Source: an uncultured Pseudomonadota bacterium (GTDB taxonomy: Bacteria > Pseudomonadota > Alphaproteobacteria > RF32 > CAG-239). Taken from it: 64,000 nt of DNA. Positions 27,949-36,767 of the stretch are shown here, one piece after another; within the stretch, counting starts at the first letter, position 1, and every line of letters starts with the position of its first letter. The position numbers and the translations under genes are program-made. Where the stretch lies: contig CASFJK010000002.1 of assembly GCA_949295025.1 (NCBI GenBank), forward strand, positions 122,885 through 186,884, read 5' to 3'. Below the pieces are notes generated by a model, which saw only the letters and a list, made by a program, of their open reading frames with translations, was not told the DNA's origin and ran no database searches.

Positions 27949-28421
27949 TTTCTTTCCTCTTCTTTCTTTTGAGCAACAAACAATCCATGTATAATTATAA
28001 TGGTTGCTCCAATACAAATAAAACTATCTGCCACATTAAATGCCGGCCAATGGTGCTCTCCGATATGAAAATCTAAAAAATCGAACACGGCACCGCGGGT
28101 GATTCTGTCAATGACATTACCTAATGCTCCGCCAATGATAAAACCTAAAGAAACTTGGATTATTTTTTCTTTTTCTTTATAGAGCCAATATATTAAAAAG
28201 CAAATTATCACAATTGACATAACTGACAATAATATGGTTCCTGTTGTTCCGCCATCATTAAACATTGAAAAACTAACACCCGTATTCCATGCTCTAACCA
28301 AATTAAAAAATGAGGTGAAACTGATGGCTCCATATTCATTTAGAATATTTTCCATAATATAATATTTGGAAAATTGATCTAAAATAACAATCAGCAAAGC
28401 ACAGGATAATCCTAATAACAT
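27945..28421 (-). CDS. lspA: Lipoprotein signal peptidase (signal peptidase II)
   Basis: A 158-residue inner-membrane aspartyl protease that cleaves prolipoproteins before the lipidated Cys. The motifs are DQFSKYY near 16, NTGVSFSMF near 48, GGALGNVIDRITRG near 100 with the first catalytic Asp, and FNVADSFICIG near 130 with the second. There are four membrane segments. It is first in the operon that follows. Many lipoproteins in this window are its expected substrates. Confidence 0.96.
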   Translation of the reverse strand: MLLGLSCALLIVILDQFSKYYIMENILNEYGAISFTSFFNLVRAWNTGVSFSMFNDGGTTGTILLSVMSIVIICFLIYWLYKEKEKIIQVSLGFIIGGALGNVIDRITRGAVFDFLDFHIGEHHWPAFNVADSFICIGATIIIIHGLFVAQKKEEERK

Positions 28422-28518
28422 TATATTGCTCCGTCTAAATACACATTAATCTATCGTTACAGTATCGCAAATTTACTCAGATAAAAAGCTAAAACTCAAA
28501 GATATTCATAGTTAAATT

Positions 28519-29940
28519 TTAGAATAAAAGCAACTTTGCCAACCCAAGGAAAATGAAAAATCCGCCGGAATCCGTCATGGCAATTAAAAATACGCCGGAG
28601 GAGATGGCCGGATCTACCTTGAGTTTGTTTAGTGTGAGTGGGATTAAAATACCGGCTAAACTTGCTATCATCAGATTACACATCATAGCTATGGCTATAA
28701 TATTGCTTATCATAATTTTATCGGGGAACATTATGTGGGTAACGCCCCAAATCATACCGGCAAACAACATACCATTGCATAAACCTACGGCAAATTCTTT
28801 GCCGATTACTTTTAACGTGTTGCGAGAGGTTAACTCTTTGGTTGCTAATGCTCTAACTACCACGGCTAAAGTTTGTTGTCCGGTTGTTCCGCCCATTGAT
28901 GCTACAATCGGCATTAAAACAGCCAAGGTTGAAACTTCGGCAATAATGTCTTGAAAACCTTTTACAACTGAGGCCGCCATAATGGTGGCAAATAAGTTTG
29001 TGACCAGCCAGATGGCTCGAGAACGAAAAATATTAAATACGGATTTGTAAACGTCACCTTCTTCTGTTCCGGACAAGTGCATGATATCTTCACTTGCTTC
29101 TTCATGCACAATGTGAACAATGTCATCTACCATAATTGTTCCGACCAAGCGCCCCTTATTATCAACAACCATAGCCGATTTCCATCCATATTCACGGAAC
29201 ATATGTGCCACTTCTTCTTGGTCTGTATAGGCATCTACGGGGCACACCTCTCCATCCATTATGTTGGTTAAAGCTTCAGAGGGCTTAGATCTGATAAGTT
29301 TATCCAAACTGATTTGTCCAACCGGATGATACAAAGAATCGGTGATAAAAATTTCATAAAATTCATCCGGTAAATCTTGTTCTTTGAGCAGATATTGGCG
29401 CGTTTCTTTAACGGTCCAATCATCAGGAACGGCAACAAAATCCCGCGACATGATACGTCCGGCTGAATCTTCCGGATAAGCAAAAGATGATTTTACTTGA
29501 TATTTTAATTCCGGATCCAATTGATTGATGATTTGAGCTTGTTCATCATCATCCATATGTTCCAAAATTTCAACAGCATCATCAGAATCCAACTCATTGA
29601 CAATTTTGACAACCTGTTCTGCATCCAAATTGTCAATGATTTGTTCTTGTACGACCTCATTTAATTCAGGAAAAACATCCGGATTAATTTTATCTCCCAA
29701 GATATCAACCAACATCATACGTTGGTCATTATCCAAAGATTCAAGCAAGCGCGCCAATTCATATTCGCTCAAGCCATCGGCTATTTTACGAATATATTTA
29801 TTATTATGATTTTCCAAAGCTTTGATAACAGCAGTTATCATTCTGGGACCGATTCCCAGAATCTGCTCATTTTTTTTCTTCTTTTTGGAAAACTTTTTAT
29901 TTTTTGGAAGTAAGACAACCCGCTTGCTACGCTTACACAT
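28519..29940 (-). CDS. mgtE: Magnesium transporter MgtE
   Basis: A 473-residue Mg2+ channel. The cytosolic MgtE N domain (about 40-145) contains repeated helical hairpins such as ELDSDDAVEILEHMDDDEQ. Two CBS domains (about 150-275) sense Mg2+, and five membrane helices (about 300-473) form the pore with GGTTGQQTLAVVVRALA. GGAGG precedes the ATG. The gene starts 21 nt after the terminator of tRNA-Leu on the same strand; no M-box riboswitch is visible in the short leader. Confidence 0.94.
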   Translation of the reverse strand: MCKRSKRVVLLPKNKKFSKKKKKNEQILGIGPRMITAVIKALENHNNKYIRKIADGLSEYELARLLESLDNDQRMMLVDILGDKINPDVFPELNEVVQEQIIDNLDAEQVVKIVNELDSDDAVEILEHMDDDEQAQIINQLDPELKYQVKSSFAYPEDSAGRIMSRDFVAVPDDWTVKETRQYLLKEQDLPDEFYEIFITDSLYHPVGQISLDKLIRSKPSEALTNIMDGEVCPVDAYTDQEEVAHMFREYGWKSAMVVDNKGRLVGTIMVDDIVHIVHEEASEDIMHLSGTEEGDVYKSVFNIFRSRAIWLVTNLFATIMAASVVKGFQDIIAEVSTLAVLMPIVASMGGTTGQQTLAVVVRALATKELTSRNTLKVIGKEFAVGLCNGMLFAGMIWGVTHIMFPDKIMISNIIAIAMMCNLMIASLAGILIPLTLNKLKVDPAISSGVFLIAMTDSGGFFIFLGLAKLLLF

Positions 29941-29961
29941 ACTACCTCCGTTTATCCCAAT

Positions 29962-29994
29962 AAAAAAACCCGCTCATCTTTATTTTTAGCGGGT
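29962..29994 (-). terminator. Terminator after tRNA-Leu
   Basis: On the minus strand ACCCGCT / AGCGGGT followed by T7. It separates tRNA-Leu from mgtE. Confidence 0.82.
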
Positions 29995-30012
29995 GGTCCT
30001 TTTATTTTTAAT

Positions 30013-30099
30013 TGGTGCGGCCAAGAAGACTTGAACTTCCACGGGATACCTCCCATAACGACCTCAACGTTACGCGTCTACCAATTCCGCCATGGCCGC
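30013..30099 (-). tRNA. tRNA-Leu (anticodon GAG)
   Basis: An 87-nt tRNA with a long variable arm. The acceptor stem GCGGCCA pairs with TGGCCGC. The anticodon stem TAACG/CGTTA encloses the loop TTGAGGT with anticodon GAG (30065-30063). The T arm is AAGTTCAAGTCTT, and CCA is encoded. Confidence 0.95.
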
Positions 30100-30117
30100 A
30101 AATCAAAAACTACAGTT

Positions 30118-30146
30118 TGTATAAAATACTCTTTATAAATAATCAA
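30118..30146 (-). promoter_or_regulatory. Promoter of tRNA-Leu
   Basis: On the minus strand -35 TTGATT (30146-30141), 17-nt spacer, -10 TATACA (30123-30118), 18 nt upstream of the tRNA. Confidence 0.6.
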
Positions 30147-30174
30147 GTATTTTCTCACAAAAATAACAAAAAAA

Positions 30175-30888
30175 TTATTTTTTCTTGAGTTTTTCTACAT
30201 CAGGTTCGGCAATTCCACAAGAAATTACAAATTTTAAGCCCTCTTCAACACTCATATTAAGTTCAATTGTGTCTTTTTTAGGAACAAAAATCAAAAAACC
30301 GGATGTCGGGTTTGGTGTGGTAGGAATAAATACATTAAGCATTTCTTCTTTAAAATTGTTTTTTACCTCACCCTTGGTATCTGAACTAACAAAACCCAAA
30401 ATCCAAATACCTTTACGGGGATATTCCAACAAAACAACTTTGTTGAAAGATTGTGTGTTGTTGGATAAGAATGTTTCAAAAACTTGTTTTAACAAAGAAT
30501 AGATGCTTGAGATGACCGGTAGTTTGTACACAATCCATTCGCCCAAGCGCATAAAAAACTTGCCTAAAAATCCGGCCGCGAACATACCAACCACAATTAA
30601 AGCCGCAATTAAAACAATTAAGCCCAGACCAGGAATCATCGGAATATCATACATTATAAAATATTCTCGAACTTGCGGCGGCATCATTTTGCCAACCATT
30701 CCGTCAATCCAGTATATGAACTTGTAAGCCATATAAAAAGTGATGGCAACCGGCGCCGTTACCAATATACCGGTGAAAAGATATGCTCTGATTTTAGAAC
30801 CAACTTTCATAAAAACAGCTTTTTCTTTTTCTAATCTTATTTTTTTTATATGTTGAGCCCTTTTTTTGGCGTTTTTTTCTTCACTCAT
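30175..30888 (-). CDS. DUF502 family inner-membrane protein
   Basis: A 237-residue protein with a basic N-terminus, two membrane segments (about 33-55, 85-112) and a soluble C-terminal domain. DUF502 features include GILVTAPVAITFYM, IPGLGLIVLIAALIVVG, PVISSIYSLLKQV and the motif FIPTTPNPTSGFLIFVP. The family is widespread, and its function is unknown. The ATG follows the recJ TAG with no gap, so the two are coupled. It is the last gene of OmpA lipoprotein-recJ-DUF502. Confidence 0.92.
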   Translation of the reverse strand: MSEEKNAKKRAQHIKKIRLEKEKAVFMKVGSKIRAYLFTGILVTAPVAITFYMAYKFIYWIDGMVGKMMPPQVREYFIMYDIPMIPGLGLIVLIAALIVVGMFAAGFLGKFFMRLGEWIVYKLPVISSIYSLLKQVFETFLSNNTQSFNKVVLLEYPRKGIWILGFVSSDTKGEVKNNFKEEMLNVFIPTTPNPTSGFLIFVPKKDTIELNMSVEEGLKFVISCGIAEPDVEKLKKK

Positions 30889-32658
30889 CTAACACCTCTT
30901 TATATCTTCTATCATAAACTGAACAGAATTTCGACCTTGCCAACTATCTTTTCTCAAAACTCCAACAGCATCAAAAACTTCTCCTTTGGCATTGAGCATG
31001 GCTTGTCCAATATCATTATCAGCAACTCGAAAAGCTATGGCTTTGATCGAACCTCCTGCATCTGAACCCAAAAAACATTTAACATGTCCGCTTCCGATAA
31101 TTGATGCTTTGTTGATTCTTACTCGATGTAACAACAATTTTGGTTCGCTATTTCCGGCACCATAAGGTTCCAGCATTTCCAGATTTTCGGCTAAATTTAA
31201 GGTTGCACCGGATAGTTCCAACTCGCCATCAATATCAATTACGGGGACAATGGCTTCTCCGCCTATTTTTTCGCTAACGTATTGGCCAACAAACTCTTTA
31301 AATGCTTCTATTTTATCTTCATTTAAAGAAAATCCCGCAGCCATCGTGTGACCACCACCTTTTGTGAGTAGTCCTTTTTCTTTGGCTGCTATTATCAATG
31401 CGCCCAAATCAACCTGAGGTATGGAGCGAGCCGAGCCTTTGACCTCATCTTCTTCAATGGACATGACAAAAGACGGCAGATTGTATCTTTCTTTTAATTT
31501 TCCGGCAACAATACCTATCACCCCTTGATGCCAATCATGGCCGGCAACAAAAGCAATCGGATATGTCTGTGGTGTGCCTTCTAACATTTCTATGGCATTG
31601 AGCAATACGTAATTTTCTATTTCTTTGCGTTGTTGGTTGAACTCGCCTAATTTGTCAGCCAAGATTTCAGCTTGTTTTTCGTCTTTCATACATAACAATT
31701 TATTACCTAAAGCCGAATCACCAACGCGTCCGCAAGCATTAATTCTTGGTCCGAGAACATATCCTAAGTGGAATGCCGTAGGCGCTTCTGATACCCCTGC
31801 TTTATCAACCAATGCTCTGATACCCAAGTTTGTTCGTCTGGACATAACTTTCAGACCTTGGCGGACAAAAGCTCGATTTAATCCTTTTAAGGGAACCACA
31901 TCGCAAACTGTTCCTAAAGCAACTAAATCAAGCCATTGCAATAAATTTGGTTCCGGATTTTCTTGAGTAAAGAAATTGCGCCGGCGTAATTCTCTGTTGA
32001 TGGCGACAATGGTAACAAAAACGACACCAACAGCGGCCATATATTTTAGATACTCGACATCACAAGTTTCATCCAAACGTTTTGGGTTGACCAATGCGTA
32101 TACGGCAGGCAAACGAACTTCTGCCTCATGGTGATCAAGAACTATCACCGGAATGTTTTTTTCTTGTGCATAGTCAAAAGGCTCAAAAGCTGTTGTACCG
32201 CAATCGGTGGTGATGACTAAATCAACACCGGTGGCTATAAACTCATCAATAGCCTTTTTGCTGGGGCCATATCCTTCTTCTCTATCCGGAATATGAATTT
32301 GCGGAAAGATACCGACACTTTCTAAAAACAAACGCAAAACAGATGATGAAGTTGCTCCGTCAACATCATAATCACCAATTATGGCAACACGTTCTTTGTT
32401 GATGATGGCGTCGGCTATTCTTGCGGCTGCTTTATCCATATCTTTCAAACAAGACGGGTCCGGCAAAAGAGTTTGTAATTTGGGATCTATAAAATTTTTG
32501 ATATCTTGTTCTTGAATACCACGCAAATATAAAATACGTGCAACCAGATATGGTAACTGATATTTTTGACTGATACTTTCTATCAAACGCTCATTTACAG
32601 GGACAACCTTCCACAGGTTGCCCCCTAATGACTTTTCATTTTCTAATGCTTCTTCCAC
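30889..32658 (-). CDS. recJ: Single-stranded-DNA-specific exonuclease RecJ
   Basis: A 589-residue 5'-3' ssDNA exonuclease used in recombination and repair. The DHH motifs are IIGDYDVDGATSSS near 95, TTDCG near 150, VLDHHEAE near 175 and the DHHA1 motif GGGHTMAAGFS near 413, followed by the OB domain. The first codon is GTG; no ATG lies before the conserved region, and GGGTG 6 nt upstream may serve as ribosome site. It begins 14 nt after the OmpA-family gene. Confidence 0.95.
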   Translation of the reverse strand: MEEALENEKSLGGNLWKVVPVNERLIESISQKYQLPYLVARILYLRGIQEQDIKNFIDPKLQTLLPDPSCLKDMDKAAARIADAIINKERVAIIGDYDVDGATSSSVLRLFLESVGIFPQIHIPDREEGYGPSKKAIDEFIATGVDLVITTDCGTTAFEPFDYAQEKNIPVIVLDHHEAEVRLPAVYALVNPKRLDETCDVEYLKYMAAVGVVFVTIVAINRELRRRNFFTQENPEPNLLQWLDLVALGTVCDVVPLKGLNRAFVRQGLKVMSRRTNLGIRALVDKAGVSEAPTAFHLGYVLGPRINACGRVGDSALGNKLLCMKDEKQAEILADKLGEFNQQRKEIENYVLLNAIEMLEGTPQTYPIAFVAGHDWHQGVIGIVAGKLKERYNLPSFVMSIEEDEVKGSARSIPQVDLGALIIAAKEKGLLTKGGGHTMAAGFSLNEDKIEAFKEFVGQYVSEKIGGEAIVPVIDIDGELELSGATLNLAENLEMLEPYGAGNSEPKLLLHRVRINKASIIGSGHVKCFLGSDAGGSIKAIAFRVADNDIGQAMLNAKGEVFDAVGVLRKDSWQGRNSVQFMIEDIKRC

Positions 32659-32672
32659 TCAAACACCCGAGC

Positions 32673-33473
32673 TTAGTAAGCAATGTAAACTTCAACACGG
32701 CGGTTCAAACGCTCACCTTCAGGCATAACCTCTTGATAAGCCGGCATTGAATCGGACAAAGCTTCTGTCTGAATTTTATCTTCGGATAAGCCATATTGTC
32801 TCAAAGCAGTTGCAACACTTTGTGCTCTGGCTGCAGAAACCTTAAAGTTTGCCAATTTATGGCTTACGGGATCGGTATTACGGGTGCGGCTTGAAGCAAA
32901 ACCTTTAACCGTAACAATAGCATTCTTTTTAGATTTTGCTAATTTTACAATATTTCGGATTTGTTTGTTGTATTTAGAATCGAGAGCAGAACTACCATTA
33001 TTAAAGTAGAATGTATCTAAGCGATAGCTGATGCTTGGAGTTGTATTTTCTTCATTGTCTGCTGCAGAAAAATCTAAAACAGGAGTAACCGGTTTTTGAG
33101 GAATTTCAACCTTTTTAACCTCTGCTTCTTTTTTCTTTTCAGACAGGGCTTTTTCAGCTTCAGCTTTTGTTTCTTTCAGCTCTTCTTTTTTTACGGGTTT
33201 GGTTTTGGCTGCAAAAGGAATATCGGGTTTTTCACTATCATAAGCTACATTTTTTGTATCTGCTTGCAAACTTTCTCCTTCTTCAGGCATGGAAAGTTCA
33301 ATTTTTTTGCTTTTGCGGCCAATGAAAGAACTATCTTCATCGCCTTCTTGGTTTACAACAACATCTTCTTCATCTTCGGTAATATCCGGAAAAACAGCCG
33401 AAGAACATGAACAAAGTAATGCCGTCATGCCAAAAATTCCACAATATAATCTAATATTTTGAAGCGCTTTCAT
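32673..33473 (-). CDS. OmpA-family peptidoglycan-binding lipoprotein
   Basis: A 266-residue lipoprotein. The lipobox LLCSC lies at about 20-24. An acidic/lysine-rich spacer (30-145) leads to an OmpA C-terminal domain (about 160-266) with FNNGSSALDSKYNKQIRN, VTVKGFASSRTR and GERLNRRVEVYIAY, which binds meso-DAP peptidoglycan. It links outer membrane and wall. A GTG codon 15 nt upstream is possible, but the ATG is preferred with GGGA at 9 nt. Confidence 0.88.
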   Translation of the reverse strand: MKALQNIRLYCGIFGMTALLCSCSSAVFPDITEDEEDVVVNQEGDEDSSFIGRKSKKIELSMPEEGESLQADTKNVAYDSEKPDIPFAAKTKPVKKEELKETKAEAEKALSEKKKEAEVKKVEIPQKPVTPVLDFSAADNEENTTPSISYRLDTFYFNNGSSALDSKYNKQIRNIVKLAKSKKNAIVTVKGFASSRTRNTDPVSHKLANFKVSAARAQSVATALRQYGLSEDKIQTEALSDSMPAYQEVMPEGERLNRRVEVYIAY

Positions 33474-33638
33474 GTTTTTGAGTCCCACTTATGTGTTTAT
33501 CTGAATTAATTCTTTTCTATTGATATAATATTACACCTTATAAAACAAGATATAAAAAATAATTAACAGGGATAATTTAATAATTTTGTTTTGAAATTTA
33601 TATCCTATAATACAAAAAAATTTAACAAGGATTAAATC

Positions 33639-34160
33639 ATGCCGAAAATTGCCGCTCCCTCTGCTTTTGATGTGGCTTATTGGTTTTTGCAATTTGCCGA
33701 AAAAAAACAAATTTTTATTGAAGATGAAAAACTGCATCACCTTCTTTTTTTAGCTCAACTGATTTATATGCAGCGTCATGGTAATGAAATTTTATTTCCA
33801 TCCATGTTTATTGCGACTAAAAAAGGTTTTTTAGAGCCAAATTTGCTAAAAGTTTTTGCACAAGGTCATCCTTTTATGCCGCATATTAAAATTGATGAGA
33901 AAATCTCTGTTTTTTTGGAACAAATTTGGGATAAATATGGAAATCTTCCTCTTTTAGATTTGCGTTCGACCGTAACTCAAAGCCAAGCCTTTAAATCTTG
34001 CTATGATGAAAAGAATCTTGTTGCCGTTGATATGAAGCAAATTGCAGACTTATTCAAACTTGATAAAGAACAAGCACCACAAAGCCGTATTCGAATGTCT
34101 CAACACGGACCGGTTATGGTTTCACAATGGAGTCCAAGAAAAGTTAATAAAAAGGATTAA
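33639..34160 (+). CDS. Panacea/SocA-like (DUF4065) protein
   Basis: A 173-residue cytoplasmic protein. Residues 8-70 (FDVAYWFLQFAEKK, KLHHLLFLAQLIYMQRHG, EILFPSMFIATKKGFLEPNL) fit the Panacea/DUF4065 fold, found in antitoxins such as SocA and in phage-related genes. No toxin gene is next to it, so a toxin-antitoxin role is not supported; the next gene is a DUF192 lipoprotein. AAGGA precedes the ATG. Confidence 0.6.
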   Translation: MPKIAAPSAFDVAYWFLQFAEKKQIFIEDEKLHHLLFLAQLIYMQRHGNEILFPSMFIATKKGFLEPNLLKVFAQGHPFMPHIKIDEKISVFLEQIWDKYGNLPLLDLRSTVTQSQAFKSCYDEKNLVAVDMKQIADLFKLDKEQAPQSRIRMSQHGPVMVSQWSPRKVNKKD

Positions 34161-34164
34161 TTTG

Positions 34165-34623
34165 ATGAGAAAACTTCTTATTCTACCTGTTTTTTTATTT
34201 TTACTTACAGCTTGTTTTGAAACTGAAAAAAATCCGCAAAGAGAACTTTCAACTCTTACTTTTAGTTCGGGCGAACAACAAATTGATTTTGAAGTTGAAA
34301 CATCTAAAGCCATGCAGGAATTGGCTCTTGGCCTTATGTACAGAAAATCCATGCCTGAAAATCAGGGAATGATTTTTTTATTTGAGACGCCACGCCAAAC
34401 TGCCTTTTGGATGAAAAACACATATATTCCGTTGGATATGGTCTTTGTGAACGATAAATTGCAAGTAAATGGGATTGTTGAAAATGCGCAGCCTATGAAC
34501 GAAAAATTGATTTATTCGCCGGCGCGCACCATAGCCGTTATTGAACTCAATGCCGGTATTGTAAAACAGAAAAACATTCACCGCGGCATGAAAGTTATGC
34601 ATAAGGAATTAAATTTTCAATAA
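34165..34623 (+). CDS. DUF192 family lipoprotein
   Basis: A 152-residue lipoprotein with signal MRKLLILPVFLFLLTAC (lipobox LTAC, Cys17). The DUF192 domain covers 35-150: FEVETSKAMQELALGLMYRK, GMIFLFETPRQTAFWMKNTY, IPLDMVFVND and ELNAGIVKQKNIHRGMKV. The family function is unknown. GGATT lies before the chosen ATG; the open frame extends upstream inside the Panacea-like gene. It starts 4 nt after that gene's stop. Confidence 0.9.
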   Translation: MRKLLILPVFLFLLTACFETEKNPQRELSTLTFSSGEQQIDFEVETSKAMQELALGLMYRKSMPENQGMIFLFETPRQTAFWMKNTYIPLDMVFVNDKLQVNGIVENAQPMNEKLIYSPARTIAVIELNAGIVKQKNIHRGMKVMHKELNFQ

Positions 34624-34645
34624 AATCATTTATCAAGATGGAATT

Positions 34646-35044
34646 TTACCATTTTGTCGGTACGACGCAATCATCACCGTTAAAGTTATAATTGACGACT
34701 TCTCCGTTTGTTATTGTAAATGAAGTTTTGCAGTAATATGTGTTATTTTGGTCATCCCATAAATTTTCACCAAAATTTTCTTGCGGGATTCCATTTTCAT
34801 CTATTCCAACACCGTTATAGGGATCTGTGTTGCCGTTTATAGGTTGGTTTTCTTGAGAAACATAAGTTACGACCTTGGTTTGAGGATCAATATTCCATAC
34901 ATTTGTCGGAGTGCCCCATGAATCATACAAGCTCAATTCAGGCATGCCTATCCATTGTTGTAAAGTTTATTGATATTGGATTGCCCCATTTTTACCAACG
35001 CAAGCTGCCACCAAAAAAGTTAAAGAACATATCATTTTTTTCAT
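34646..35044 (-). pseudogene. Small lipoprotein gene interrupted by an in-frame TAA
   Basis: GGAGA precedes ATG 35044-35042, which opens a lipoprotein signal MKKMICSLTFLVAAC (lipobox VAAC). After 25 codons a TAA (34969-34967) occurs, and the same frame continues for about 107 codons (TLQQWIGMPELSLYDSWGTP ... DDCVVPTKW). The second half resembles small lipoproteins with a 'W.G.P' motif, followed by acidic Asn-rich sequence. CAA, AAA or GAA mutated to TAA would explain it. Separate translation of the second part from an internal ATG would give a protein without signal. Confidence 0.75.
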
Positions 35045-35108
35045 AGGCTTTCTCCTTTTTTAGTTTAAATATATTCAAATATTTAATTGCATATTTTTAC
35101 AAATCAAC

Positions 35109-36416
35109 TCAGCTGATGAGTTTTATTTTAACGCGCGAACTTAGCTTGGCCATATTAACTTTATCTATTTTAGTATAAACCAATTGATAATCGTCATGAT
35201 TTTCTATGGATTGTATTTGAGAATGTTGATGCAACCAGGCTAATTCTTTGCCGTTTTCTGACGGAATTTTCACTGATATCAATTGATTATGTTCAGATAG
35301 TTTTTCATCTAATATTTTCAAGAATTGATTGCACCCCTCTCCGCTTACAGCAGAGGTTGGAATGATATAAGAAAATCGTTTGGCTTTTTCTTCTACATAA
35401 TTTTTTTCTGTTTCTGACAGCAAATCTGTTTTGTTCCATAGTTCCAAATAATTTTCTTGATTTTCAATATGTTCTAATCCTAAATGGTGCAAAACATTGA
35501 GAACATCTTGTTTTTGTTGTTGGTGATCTGAGTTAGCCAAATCTCTAACATGAACAACAATATCGGCAGATAAAACTTCTTCTAAAGTTGCTCGGAAAGA
35601 CATAACCAATTCATGCGGCAAATCAGAAATAAAGCCGACCGTATCTGATAATATGATTTCTTTTCCTGAAGGAAGGCGTATTTTACGCATTGTCGGATCC
35701 AATGTTGCAAACAACAAATCTTGAGCAAACACATTTGCTTTGGATAGATAATTGAAAAGTGAAGATTTGCCTGCATTGGTATACCCTACCAGAGCCACAA
35801 CCGGATAAGGCACTTTTTTGCGCGCACCTCGTTGCAGTTCTCGGGTTCTTTTAACTTTTTCCAGATCTTTCTTGATGCGCACAATTTTATCATCAATAAT
35901 ACGGCGGTCTAACTCAATTTGTGTTTCTCCCGGACCACCTAAAAATCCGGCACCGCCTCGCTGTCTTTCCAAGTGAGTCCAACTTCTGACCAAACGGCTG
36001 CGTTGATAGGTTAAATGAGCTAACTCCACCTGCAAATTACCTTCTTTGGTGTTAGCTCGTTCTCCAAAAATTTCAAGAATCAGCGCCGTTCTGTCTATGA
36101 CTTTAACTTTGAGTTTTTTCTCTAAATTGCGTTGTTGTATTGGTGTGAGAGATGTATCGACAACAACTAATTTGATTCCTTGTTCGCCAATTTTTTGTTC
36201 AAGTTTTTCTAAAAAACCATTTCCAAAAAATATGGCCGGTTTAACTTCTCTGAGCTTGACTATTTCAGCATAGACAACATCCAGCCATATTGCCTCGGCT
36301 AAACGAACAGCTTCTTCCAAACGAGCTTCAGGCGACAGTGAAATGACCTTCCCTTGAAGTGAAGGAAAAATCACACATGCTTTTTGTGAAATATTTTTGG
36401 ATTGGGTTTCTTTCAA
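35109..36416 (-). CDS. hflX: Ribosome-associated GTPase HflX
   Basis: A 435-residue GTPase that splits stalled or hibernating ribosomes. The HflX domain (1-190) contains LTYQRSRLVRSWTHLERQRG and GFLGGPGETQIELDRR, split across about 130-170. The G domain has G1 GYTNAGKSSLFN, G2/G3 FATLDPTMR and DTVGFI, G4 NKTD, G5 SAVSG. The start is TTG two nt after the hfq stop, without a nearby ATG, consistent with coupling. Confidence 0.94.
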   Translation of the reverse strand: MKETQSKNISQKACVIFPSLQGKVISLSPEARLEEAVRLAEAIWLDVVYAEIVKLREVKPAIFFGNGFLEKLEQKIGEQGIKLVVVDTSLTPIQQRNLEKKLKVKVIDRTALILEIFGERANTKEGNLQVELAHLTYQRSRLVRSWTHLERQRGGAGFLGGPGETQIELDRRIIDDKIVRIKKDLEKVKRTRELQRGARKKVPYPVVALVGYTNAGKSSLFNYLSKANVFAQDLLFATLDPTMRKIRLPSGKEIILSDTVGFISDLPHELVMSFRATLEEVLSADIVVHVRDLANSDHQQQKQDVLNVLHHLGLEHIENQENYLELWNKTDLLSETEKNYVEEKAKRFSYIIPTSAVSGEGCNQFLKILDEKLSEHNQLISVKIPSENGKELAWLHQHSQIQSIENHDDYQLVYTKIDKVNMAKLSSRVKIKLIS

Positions 36417-36418
36417 GA

Positions 36419-36661
36419 TTATTCTTCTGAAGTGGCTTTTTCGTCTTCAATTTCAATATCGACAGCAGCACTCGGCATAATTGTAGAAATCGCGTGTTTA
36501 TAAATCAGTTGTGTATGTCCATCACGACGCAACAACAATGAAAAACTATCAAACCAAGTGATGAGACCTTGCAACTTTACACCGTTTACCAAAAATACGG
36601 TTACAGAAATTTTATTATCACGCAGGTTATTTAAAAAATCATCTTGAACATTTTGTGTCAT
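36419..36661 (-). CDS. hfq: RNA chaperone Hfq
   Basis: An 80-residue Sm-like protein that forms a hexameric ring and helps small RNAs pair with mRNAs. Sm1 includes [20 protein letters not shown] and [15 protein letters not shown]; Sm2 is YKHAIST. The acidic tail [13 protein letters not shown] is short. AAGGC precedes the ATG. It lies between trkA and hflX, as in many alphaproteobacteria. Confidence 0.97.
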   Translation of the reverse strand: MTQNVQDDFLNNLRDNKISVTVFLVNGVKLQGLITWFDSFSLLLRRDGHTQLIYKHAISTIMPSAAVDIEIEDEKATSEE

Positions 36662-36767
36662 TTTTTTTGCCTTTTATTCTATTTTTTCATTCAATAGTTT
36701 TAATATTAACTTGTTTTTTTTATTAGTAAAGTCTGGATTTATCAGAAAGCACAAATTTCGGTTGTAT

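Noticed and set aside
29941-29961. Mg2+ riboswitch (M-box) before mgtE
   Set aside because: The region between the tRNA terminator and the start codon is only about 20 nt, too short.
33639-34623. Toxin-antitoxin pair
   Set aside because: The second protein is a DUF192 lipoprotein with signal peptide, not a toxin.
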